In this document: piece by piece, positions 39,588-46,900 of the stretch
Layout: each line of letters opens with the position of its first letter
Position numbering within the stretch: position 1 is the first letter of the stretch
Position numbers and translations under genes: made by a program
The notes under the pieces: model-generated
Seen by the model: the letters and a program-made list of their open reading frames with translations, nothing else
Told to the model about the DNA's origin: nothing
Databases searched by the model: none
Assembly: GCA_021646405.1 (NCBI GenBank)
Contig: SOER01000006.1
Location: 44,848-108,847 of the forward strand
Source of the DNA: Candidatus Loosdrechtia aerotolerans
GTDB lineage: Bacteria; Planctomycetota; Brocadiia; Brocadiales; Brocadiaceae
DNA length: 64,000 nt
Direction: 5' to 3'

Positions 39588-39823
39588 AACCCCGAAGGGG
39601 TGAAATGATTATAGCAAAAGAATAAACCACAGACTAATAACCCCGAAGGGGTGACATTATGAGGCTGTTATAGTTCGACAAGCTCACTACAAGGTTTTGG
39701 TACATCCATTCCGGGTTAGCTGTTATTTTCATTTTTTATTTACAAGTATGTCACCCCTTCGGGGTTTACAATTCTTCTGAGGTCTTTTGCTATAATCATG
39801 GCATCCCTTCGGGATTAAAAACA
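39588..39823. repeat. Nested fold-back repeat with CCCCGAAGGGG cores
   Basis: Outer arms carry CCCCGAAGGGG and ATGATTATAGCAAAA (39590-39620), answered in inverse order by TTTTGCTATAATCAT and CCCTTCGGG (39786-39815). Inner arms are CCCCGAAGGGGTGACAT (39640-39658) and ATGTCACCCCTTCGGGG (39749-39765). Each core is itself a hairpin. A related core, CATCCCGAAGGGATG, lies at 40488-40502. Resembles REP/BIME-type elements; no transposase is present. Confidence 0.75.
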
Positions 39824-39873
39824 ATTGAACATAAAGAATCGCTGTTGCATCATAGTAACATCATTAACCTTAT

Positions 39874-39923
39874 AACAACACCTCCCCGTAAACCCGCTTG
39901 CATAAAATGAAAATTCCTATACC
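39874..39923. repeat. 50-bp repeat, copy 1
   Basis: The sequence from AACAACACCTCCCCGTAAAC to AAAATTCCTATACC recurs inverted at 63743-63792 with essentially no differences by eye. Confidence 0.75.
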
Positions 39924-40159
39924 ATGAACTTACCGCGCCTTCGGCGGGCTTTTACTCAACACACTCCATGGTAGAGTTGTACACCCCTGACATTCGACTT
40001 TTGGCATATACCCTATGACAATACATGGTGTTCCTCTCTGGTGCAAGAATGAATCTCTTTCATCAGGGATGAGACCCTTCGCTCCACTCAGGGTGACAGA
40101 ATACCGGGTGCCATCCTTGAAATCCTTTATTCCACTCCGGATGAGATGCCAGCAGGGAA

Positions 40160-40277
40160 TTTGTCATTCTGAACACATTCACGAAGTTTATACTGAGCGA
40201 AGCGAGTGTGTTCAAGGTAAACTCCGCGAAGAATCTCGTCTTTTCATGGTGTTAAAGAGAGCATCTTATACTGAACA
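40160..40277. repeat. Dispersed repeat, copy B
   Basis: Second copy of the repeat at 39338. Its right edge (TTATACTGAAC) abuts the truncated glycosyltransferase fragment, suggesting the element broke that gene or sits at a deletion junction. Confidence 0.65.
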
Positions 40278-40282
40278 ACGGT

Positions 40283-40460
40283 ATTTGTACTATTGAGAAC
40301 AGTTGCGCCGGCAATTTCTGCGTTCTCCGGTGTTGCATCATCTGAATTATTATTAATCACAGCAATCTTACTCACCAGATCTCTCGGGATTATCGCTGAT
40401 TACCTGTCTGATCGGGTCTTCTTCATTAAATGCAGGTATAATTACAATAGTCTCTGGCAT
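40283..40460 (-). pseudogene. N-terminal fragment of a family 2 glycosyltransferase
   Basis: From ATG 40460 the minus strand encodes MPETIVIIPAFNEED and IRQVISD, then after a frameshift IPRDLVSKIAVINNNSDDATP and AGATVLN, the start of a GT2/dolichol-phosphate-sugar synthase-like enzyme. Only about 60 residues remain; the frame then enters the repeat at 40277 and stops. No downstream portion was found in the window. Both the frameshift and truncation mark a dead gene. Confidence 0.7.
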
Positions 40461-40508
40461 CCTTTAAACTTTTTCAATGTTTTCTCATCCCGAAGGGATG
40501 TCACGATT

Positions 40509-41342
40509 CTAGCACTCACAATATTCATCGCTTAAATACTCCTTCGTCTGCTGGTTTTCAGGATTGGAGAACAGTTTTTTCCTGGTCCCCTGTTCTATAA
40601 CTTTACCGTCACACATAAACACAATAAAATCGGCAATTCTTCTTGCCTGGGCAATATTATGTGTCACAAAAATGATGGTATACCGTTTTTTTAACTGCAA
40701 CATCAGGTTTTCTATAGCAAGGGTTGAGAGAGGATCCAGGGATGAGGTAGGTTCATCCAGGAGGATTACTTCTGGTTTTACTGCCAGTGTCCTTGCCAAA
40801 CAGAGCCTTTGTTGCTGACCGATTGATAAGACTGCGGCCTTTTCCTGTAAACGGTTCGATACCTCATCCCAGAGCGATACTGCCTTCAAATTTTCTTCAA
40901 CTATGCACTGCTTTTCGTGCTTAGAATGTCTCTTTACATACTTGACTCCAAAGAGTACATTTTCATAAACAGATCCGGGAAATACGCAGGGTTTTTGAAA
41001 AACCATTCCTATCCGTGCCCTCAAATGGTTCGCATTGGTACTCGTATGGTAAACAGAACATGTATGAGTATGCCCATGAAACAGGATATCTCCCTGGTAA
41101 AAAAACCCGTCCATGTCATCATTCATACGGTTAATGCTTCGTATTAAGGTTGATTTTCCGCTACCGGAGGGACCAATAATGCACGCTATCTGCTGTTTTT
41201 GAAATCGTACATGAAAATCCTTTAAGACGTGAAAATCATGATACCATACATTGAAACGATTCATTTCAATAACCGTATCTACTGTATCTTCATCTTCCGG
41301 TAGTTCAGAAAAGTCTCTCTTTCTGTCTTCTGTCGTTCTCAT
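40509..41342 (-). CDS. pstB: PstB-like phosphate ABC transporter ATPase (system 1)
   Basis: 277 residues, ATPase of a phosphate importer. Walker A GPSGSGKST near 57, NRMNDDMDG and MVFQKP typical of PstB, Walker B VILLDEPTSSLD and switch His in THNIAQA. The ABC signature reads LSIGQQQR in place of LSGGQQQR, an uncommon change at a key Gly; the second PstB at 60612 has the normal form. ATGA overlap with pstA. Last gene of a minus-strand pstC-pstA-pstB set. Confidence 0.9.
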   Translation of the reverse strand: MRTTEDRKRDFSELPEDEDTVDTVIEMNRFNVWYHDFHVLKDFHVRFQKQQIACIIGPSGSGKSTLIRSINRMNDDMDGFFYQGDILFHGHTHTCSVYHTSTNANHLRARIGMVFQKPCVFPGSVYENVLFGVKYVKRHSKHEKQCIVEENLKAVSLWDEVSNRLQEKAAVLSIGQQQRLCLARTLAVKPEVILLDEPTSSLDPLSTLAIENLMLQLKKRYTIIFVTHNIAQARRIADFIVFMCDGKVIEQGTRKKLFSNPENQQTKEYLSDEYCEC

Positions 41343-42187
41343 CTCTGACCCATTGTTTTGAATTTGATTCTGATAAATAGTGCTGAAAGACTACAAACAA
41401 AGACAAGCAGGATTAAAATAAGACTGGCTCCCCAGGCATTTTCCAGTGTCTTGCTATTTGTTGCCTGTTGAGACAGGACAAGAATATGTGTCGGCAGTGA
41501 CAGTACCGGTTCAAATAACGAACCCGGTAACTGTATTCCCGAAAATGCCGTAGCAATAAACATAATAGGTGCGGTTTCTCCTAATGCTCTGGCCAGGCCT
41601 ATCAATAAACCAGTAATGGCCCCGTTGATTCCCTGCGGAATAACTACCCTGACAGTTACCTGCCATCTATCCAGTCCAAGTGCCAGGGCCGATTCCCGGT
41701 ATATTTTGGGGATACTATTCATCGACTGATAGGCTGCCAGTACATTCGTTGGGATGATCATAATAGCTAAAATAATCGAGCCTACAGACCAGGAGATATT
41801 AACATGTAAGATATTAATAAAAAAGATAAGCCCAAATATTCCGAATATAATAGATGGCACTCCATTTAATCCATAAATCAATATGTTACTGAATCGCTGC
41901 AATGTGTTACTTCTGATGTATTCACTTTTATAGAGTGCAGTGCCAAGGGCAACAGGAAAACTCACGAACGCAGCTCCTGTTATCAGCAGGATGCTTCCCG
42001 TTATCTGGTAAAAAATTCCTCCTTCAGAACCAAATTTCCTGGAATCTGATGTGAGGAAACCCAGATTAATCGCCTGCGCCCCTTTCCATACAATTACCGA
42101 TAACAGGAAAAGAAGCAGGGAAGCACACACTGCAGCAGAAAACCAACATACTGCGAGGAAAAGATTCTTTTTCACCCTTCTATTCAT
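41339..42187 (-). CDS. pstA: Phosphate ABC transporter permease PstA (system 1)
   Basis: About 282 residues, inner-membrane permease with six helices. The BPD-type EAA loop is present: IYRESALALGLDRWQVTVRVVIPQGINGAITG, with GLNGVPSIIFGIFGL and ARALGETAPIMFIATA. ATG 42187 lies inside the end of pstC (8-bp overlap) and has AAAGG upstream; the longer frame to 42244 is just read-through overlap. Normal size, unlike the enlarged PstA at 58570. Confidence 0.92.
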   Translation of the reverse strand: MNRRVKKNLFLAVCWFSAAVCASLLLFLLSVIVWKGAQAINLGFLTSDSRKFGSEGGIFYQITGSILLITGAAFVSFPVALGTALYKSEYIRSNTLQRFSNILIYGLNGVPSIIFGIFGLIFFINILHVNISWSVGSIILAIMIIPTNVLAAYQSMNSIPKIYRESALALGLDRWQVTVRVVIPQGINGAITGLLIGLARALGETAPIMFIATAFSGIQLPGSLFEPVLSLPTHILVLSQQATNSKTLENAWGASLILILLVFVCSLSALFIRIKFKTMGQR

Positions 42188-43052
42188 ACAGCCTTTGCCC
42201 CGGTTTAAAACACTGTTGTGCAATAAAGGTAAGCCCCAAAACAAGGGTTAAGAGGACGATACCCATAAAAATCATAACAGCAAAATGTAACGACCCAAAG
42301 GCACTTTCCGCAATTTCCCTGCCTAATTTAGAAGTAATGGTTTGCCCGGGCGTCAACAGGTTATAAACAGGACTCGGGATTTTATCAATGCTTCCTATCA
42401 CAAGCATCACGGCCATCGTCTCTCCAAGCGCTCTTCCCAATGCCAGTAAGACGGCACCGACGATATCTGTTTTTGCAATTGGGAGAACGGAACCCGTAAT
42501 TACTTCATGCTTATACAGTCCGAGTCCTTTTGCTGCTTCACGGTATTTTTGCGGAACATTATGGAAGGCATCATCACATAAGGTAATGATAGTAGGCAAT
42601 ACCATAATAGACAAAAGAATAGCTGCCGTAAAGAATGTCCTGCCCGACTGCAAATGAAACCATTCACCGATCCATACACTAAGAAAAGCCACTCCTATTA
42701 ATCCGTAAATAACGGAAGGAATACCTGCTAATACTTCCAGACACGATTTTACGTAAATCCTGTATTTCGGGGATAATATTTCAGACGTAAAAATCGCTGC
42801 AAATATCCCTAATGGTGCTGCAATCCCCAAAGATAACACGGTAACAACTACAGAACCGTAGAACATTGGCAAGATACCAAACCGGGCGGCAGGGGGATTC
42901 CATGTAAGCGAGAACAGATCCCATCCCACATCCCTTACAGCATCATAACTATTCAGAAAAAGAACTATCAGGATCAGAAAAATGATTGCAGTACTGATGA
43001 ACGTACTGCATACGATATATCCTTTCCCGATTTTATTTGTGTATGTTGACAT
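42180..43052 (-). CDS. pstC: Phosphate ABC transporter permease PstC (system 1)
   Basis: 290 residues with six helices; EAA loop KYREAAKGLGLYKHEVITGSVLPIAKTDIVGA, LAGIPSVIYGLIGVAFL and GRALGETMAVMLVIG. Pairs with PstA. No pstS gene precedes it: the 301 bp upstream (43053-43353) hold only degenerate repeat-like DNA and no clear promoter or Pho box. The set may rely on a binding protein encoded elsewhere, for instance the PstS at 55037. Confidence 0.92.
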   Translation of the reverse strand: MSTYTNKIGKGYIVCSTFISTAIIFLILIVLFLNSYDAVRDVGWDLFSLTWNPPAARFGILPMFYGSVVVTVLSLGIAAPLGIFAAIFTSEILSPKYRIYVKSCLEVLAGIPSVIYGLIGVAFLSVWIGEWFHLQSGRTFFTAAILLSIMVLPTIITLCDDAFHNVPQKYREAAKGLGLYKHEVITGSVLPIAKTDIVGAVLLALGRALGETMAVMLVIGSIDKIPSPVYNLLTPGQTITSKLGREIAESAFGSLHFAVMIFMGIVLLTLVLGLTFIAQQCFKPGQRLYE

Positions 43053-43353
43053 AACCCGCTTGTTCTATAATTCTTTTGATAAAAAGATAATCAGGACGCA
43101 GATAAACACTGACAGACGCTGATCTACAAGATTACAGATATTTATTGTTAATAAAAAGAATTATAAATTATAAAAGTATCAAATACAATTGGGCGTTTAT
43201 ACCTCTGAATCCCCCAAAGGGAAACTGTCCCCCTCTGGACTCATCCTTACCCACAAGTTGGATAAAGAGCAAAAGGGTGGCTAAGGTGTCGTATGTCTGA
43301 CATTCAAGAGGTTTCCTGTTTATCCATGTTCAGCCTGAAAGATGAGACTTTCT

Positions 43354-44130
43354 CTAATATTTTCCCTTATCGTTTTGATCATTTAAGCCCCAGTCATACT
43401 CGAGATATTCAACGTCTGCCTTATTATTCCGAATAAACTCTGCATCTTCCGGGTTTAAATACTGAATAACGTAATCCTGAATCTTTTCTCCTTTCTCAAC
43501 GAAATCTTCTTTATACCATTCAAAAACCGAAGATAGATACAGGGTTTTATTTTTCCTGTCGAGATAGTTTTTCTTTTTGTTATTGATAAAATATACCGCC
43601 TGATCATCCAACTGCCGGTCCAATTCCTCAGCCCGGTATGCCTCCCGTCGCAGCTTCGGACAACTCATAGAGGCACAACTTATGGCAAAATGTATCCGTG
43701 GTTCATCAAATCCTTCTCTCAGTATTTTATTCTCTATTTTTCGTAATGTTATATTTCCCTCCTGTGTCTTAAACTTCTTCCATATGAAAAAGCTATGAGG
43801 GATCCAACCCACATCAAGAACACTCTCTATCGGGTATTCTTCCAATACACCTTTTAAAACAAATGCGTTATATGCATTTATCCAGAAAGCCAGCCGGTGC
43901 TTGTCTGAAGGCAATGTATCAGGATCTGTAGCGAAAAGGTATTCGATATATCTCTGAAACTCTTTGTCACCCTTCAGCGCCTTATAGTCCACCATTCCTT
44001 CTTCAGAAACATAACGTTTCAGGACACGATCATAGGAATCACCTGGATCTTCTTCTGCTGCTGCAGAAGAAGCAGTATGTGTTGTGATAAAAATCAGTAC
44101 AGGAATTACAAGGAATAGAATTATTTTCAC
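43354..44130 (-). CDS. Exported DUF547 protein
   Basis: 258 residues. Signal peptide 1-25 (SSAAA), then a DUF547 domain: KHRLAFWINAYNAFVLKGVLE, IHFAISCASMSCPKLRREAY and LYLSSVFEWYKEDF are the conserved blocks; the function of the family is unknown, though a Cys/His-containing enzyme has been suggested. GTG 44130 with GGAG at 7-base spacing. The same domain forms the C-terminus of the GH15 protein at 46901, less than 3 kb away, suggesting related roles. Confidence 0.82.
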   Translation of the reverse strand: MKIILFLVIPVLIFITTHTASSAAAEEDPGDSYDRVLKRYVSEEGMVDYKALKGDKEFQRYIEYLFATDPDTLPSDKHRLAFWINAYNAFVLKGVLEEYPIESVLDVGWIPHSFFIWKKFKTQEGNITLRKIENKILREGFDEPRIHFAISCASMSCPKLRREAYRAEELDRQLDDQAVYFINNKKKNYLDRKNKTLYLSSVFEWYKEDFVEKGEKIQDYVIQYLNPEDAEFIRNNKADVEYLEYDWGLNDQNDKGKY

Positions 44131-44250
44131 GGCTATTCTCCAGGAGTTGTTTATAAAACAGCTGCAATACGATATCTATTTTGTGATAATTCTCCTTTCG
44201 CACCTGAAGGAATACGGCTACAAAAACCTTAGCCTGATGTATATGTCCCT

Positions 44251-45063
44251 CTATCCCCCGGTAGACCAGTCCTCGCGGTATTCCGGGTAAAGGGTAAGCC
44301 CGCCGCAGGCGAATATTGTTTGACCGGTAATATATGATGCTTCATCAGATGCCAGAAATGTAAACACTGCGGCCATCTCTTCTGGTGTACCAGCACGACC
44401 TATTGGTATATGCCTTTCTACCTCCGCTTTACGCTCCGGGTTATCAATCCAGGCCTTATTCATGGGTGTAATAATTGCTCCGGGACCTACGGCGTTAACC
44501 CGGATACCCTTACCCGCATACTCAAGCGCCAGCGTTTTTGTCAGGTTGCTCATACCGCTTTTACTTACGGCATAACTCACATATTTCGGCTTAGGGATAA
44601 TCTCATGAACGCTCGAATTATTCAGAATTACTCCGCCACCCTCCCGGGACAAGAAGTGTTTTATAGCCTCGCGGGCGCAGAGGAAAGCACCACGGAGGTT
44701 CACTGCTATTATCCTGTCGAATTCTTCCATCTTCGTCTCATGACCTGGACTCGATTGTTCGATACCGGCATTATTCACTACGATATCTATCCTGCCCCAT
44801 TCTTTTAAAATGTGCTGAAACATCCTTACCACATCATCCTCTTTTGATACATCCGCTTGAACTATCAGGTCCCTGCAGCCATACTCTCTGACAGATTGAC
44901 ACATGTCCTGAACTTTTTTCAAGGTTTCTCCGGCCTTTTCTTCGTGCCTGAGATAATTGATGGCAACGTTTGCACCTTCCCGGGCAAACTGAATAACAAT
45001 AGCATGCCCAATGCCTGTCGTAGCGCCGGTAACGAGTGCACTCTTTCCCTCTAATCTCTTCAT
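44251..45063 (-). CDS. Short-chain dehydrogenase (glucose 1-dehydrogenase-like)
   Basis: 270 residues, classical SDR. TGATTGIGHA (NAD(P) Rossmann), NNAG, catalytic Ser in NNSSVHE, YAVSK (YxxxK) and VNAVGPGAIITP. The closest pattern is glucose/ribitol dehydrogenase-like; substrate is not certain. ATG 45063 follows AAGGAG; the frame open to 45213 runs through a repeat and has no better start. No sugar gene is coupled, but the GH15 enzyme lies close by and could supply glucose. Confidence 0.88.
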   Translation of the reverse strand: MKRLEGKSALVTGATTGIGHAIVIQFAREGANVAINYLRHEEKAGETLKKVQDMCQSVREYGCRDLIVQADVSKEDDVVRMFQHILKEWGRIDIVVNNAGIEQSSPGHETKMEEFDRIIAVNLRGAFLCAREAIKHFLSREGGGVILNNSSVHEIIPKPKYVSYAVSKSGMSNLTKTLALEYAGKGIRVNAVGPGAIITPMNKAWIDNPERKAEVERHIPIGRAGTPEEMAAVFTFLASDEASYITGQTIFACGGLTLYPEYREDWSTGG

Positions 45064-45107
45064 GGCTATCTCCTTCCACGTGATTCCAAAAATAGGACGC
45101 AGATTTT

Positions 45108-45277
45108 TATCTCGTTCCAACACTCTGCGTTGGAATGTGTTTTGGGACGCTCTGCGTCCCGCCCTTGATAGCTGAAATATGATCGGCAGATAAAGACATT
45201 TTTGTAACGGCAATCATTCCTGTAGAATCTCTGCCATCTTATGGTAGAAACATGACGCAGAGCGTTGGAACGGGATA
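45108..45277. repeat. Fold-back repeat with 23-nt arms
   Basis: TATCTCGTTCCAACACTCTGCGT at 45108-45130 is answered by its near-complement at 45255-45277; internal short palindromes (GGGACGCTCTGCGTCCC) add more stems. It fills the gap between the SDR and the disulfide reductase genes. The remaining 45278-45459 has no ORF. Confidence 0.7.
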
Positions 45278-45459
45278 AGACGAGAAAAACATGTGGGTAA
45301 GGATGAACTCCGGAGGGGAGCAGGTGCATATACTGGACTGAGGAGATCTTGCCGTATTTTTTCTAAAATCCAAAGGGGCTTTTTTCAAAAAACTCAATGG
45401 TTACATTATTCCTGTATTTTTCTCTAAAGAAATTTCAACAGGATGAATCCACCCTGGCA

Positions 45460-46884
45460 TTACCCAAACCACTTAATTAACCTCCTGGTAAATTTAGGAA
45501 CCCATCCGGAAAATAGCTTCTCAGCGTAGTATTTATCGGTTGCCCTTTTCACTGCTTGAGCTAATGTAGGATAAATATGTATCGTTTCACTTATATTTCT
45601 CATGCCGAGATCATTCTTCATTGCCATAATAAATTCGTGAACTATTTCTCCTCCCTGAGGAGCAAGGGCGTGGGCACCTAATATCATACCTCTCCCGGTA
45701 CACACAATCTTAATGATCCCTTTTTCCTCGCCATCGATAATCGCCCTGTCCAAATCTTTTATATCATACTTATACACTTTTATTTCTCTATACTTTTGCC
45801 GTGCTTCGTTTTCTGTCAATCCTACCCGTCCCAGCTCAGGGTCGGTAAAGGTCGCCCATGGAGTTATATGATAATCTGCCTTTCTCTTGAAAAAAGGGAC
45901 GAAGGCATTAAACACAATAAGGCCTGCCTGATATTCCGCTACATGGGTAAATAAATATTTCCCCGTAACATCTCCACATGCCCATATATTTTTAGCGCTT
46001 GTATGCATGTTTTCATTTACTACGATACCTTTCTTTTCGGTCTTTACTCCGGCAGCATCGAGATTGAGCCCCTCTAAATTCGGCGCACGACCAATAGCGA
46101 TCATAAAATCGTCCGCTTGAAATGTCTTTTCCAGGCCGTTACATTTGGCTACCACGATCTTTTGCCCCCCTTCTTGTTTTACATGGTCAATCGTAGCTCC
46201 TGTATGTATTTCAATCCTCTCTTCTCTGAGAATTGTTTCAAGGATATCGGCAATCTCTTTATCCTCACGAGGCAGCACCTGATCCGTTTTTTCTAAAACA
46301 GTTACTTTTGACCCAAACCGTGCATACACTTGTGCAAACTCAAGTCCTATAGGCCCCCCTCCCAGGATGATAATGGACTTTGGCAAATAATCCAGTTCAA
46401 GCGCGCTTTCACTGGTCAGATAGTCAATATCCTGAAGCCCTTTGATAGGAATAGCAGCAGCCCTTGATCCTGTAGCAATGACAAACTGCCTGCTGGTAAT
46501 TCTCTGACCATCAAATTCAAAGGTATGGGGGTCGACAAATTTACCGCTAGCAAAAGAAACCTTTATTCCCATATCTTCAAACCTCTTCGGGTCGTCATGT
46601 TCACCGACCTTTGCTACCACATCTCTCATATGCTGCATAACATTTTTAAAATCGAACGAGACATTGATCTCATTCAAACCGTAATCTTTTGCCCTCTTTA
46701 TATGTGAGACCATTTTTGCTGAACGAATTAATGTCTTTGTAGGAATACATCCGTGATACAGGCAGTCGCCGCCGAGTTTATACTTCTCAACCAGGGCTAC
46801 TTTAGCACCGAGCTGGGCAGCCCCGCTCGCAACGTTTAATCCGCCAACCCCTCCACCGATTATTGCAAGATCAAAATCAGCCAT
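45460..46884 (-). CDS. FAD-dependent pyridine-nucleotide disulfide reductase (Lpd/MerA-like)
   Basis: 474 residues. FAD-binding GGGVGGL near 11, redox pair in GGDCLYHGCIPTK, second dinucleotide site ILGGGPIGLEFAQ, and GRAPN...ACGDVTGK. C-terminal HIYPTLAQ replaces the usual HPTxxE, so the His-Glu pair that activates the thiol is only half present; this fits the mercuric-reductase-like or unassigned group more than true dihydrolipoamide dehydrogenase. Substrate unknown. GAGGAGAGAAG before ATG 46884; 16 bp after the GH15 gene, likely same transcript. Confidence 0.86.
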   Translation of the reverse strand: MADFDLAIIGGGVGGLNVASGAAQLGAKVALVEKYKLGGDCLYHGCIPTKTLIRSAKMVSHIKRAKDYGLNEINVSFDFKNVMQHMRDVVAKVGEHDDPKRFEDMGIKVSFASGKFVDPHTFEFDGQRITSRQFVIATGSRAAAIPIKGLQDIDYLTSESALELDYLPKSIIILGGGPIGLEFAQVYARFGSKVTVLEKTDQVLPREDKEIADILETILREERIEIHTGATIDHVKQEGGQKIVVAKCNGLEKTFQADDFMIAIGRAPNLEGLNLDAAGVKTEKKGIVVNENMHTSAKNIWACGDVTGKYLFTHVAEYQAGLIVFNAFVPFFKRKADYHITPWATFTDPELGRVGLTENEARQKYREIKVYKYDIKDLDRAIIDGEEKGIIKIVCTGRGMILGAHALAPQGGEIVHEFIMAMKNDLGMRNISETIHIYPTLAQAVKRATDKYYAEKLFSGWVPKFTRRLIKWFG

Positions 46885-46900
46885 AATCTTCTCTCCTCTA

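Noticed and set aside
39588..39823. CRISPR array
   Set aside because: Repeats are inverted, few and unevenly spaced; no cas genes in the window.
40015..40296. 93-codon open frame in the repeat block
   Set aside because: It lies inside dispersed repeats, its predicted protein has no family features, and it spans the copy B repeat.
45460..46884. Naming the disulfide reductase lpdA
   Set aside because: The C-terminal HPTxxE motif is changed and no 2-oxoacid dehydrogenase genes are near.
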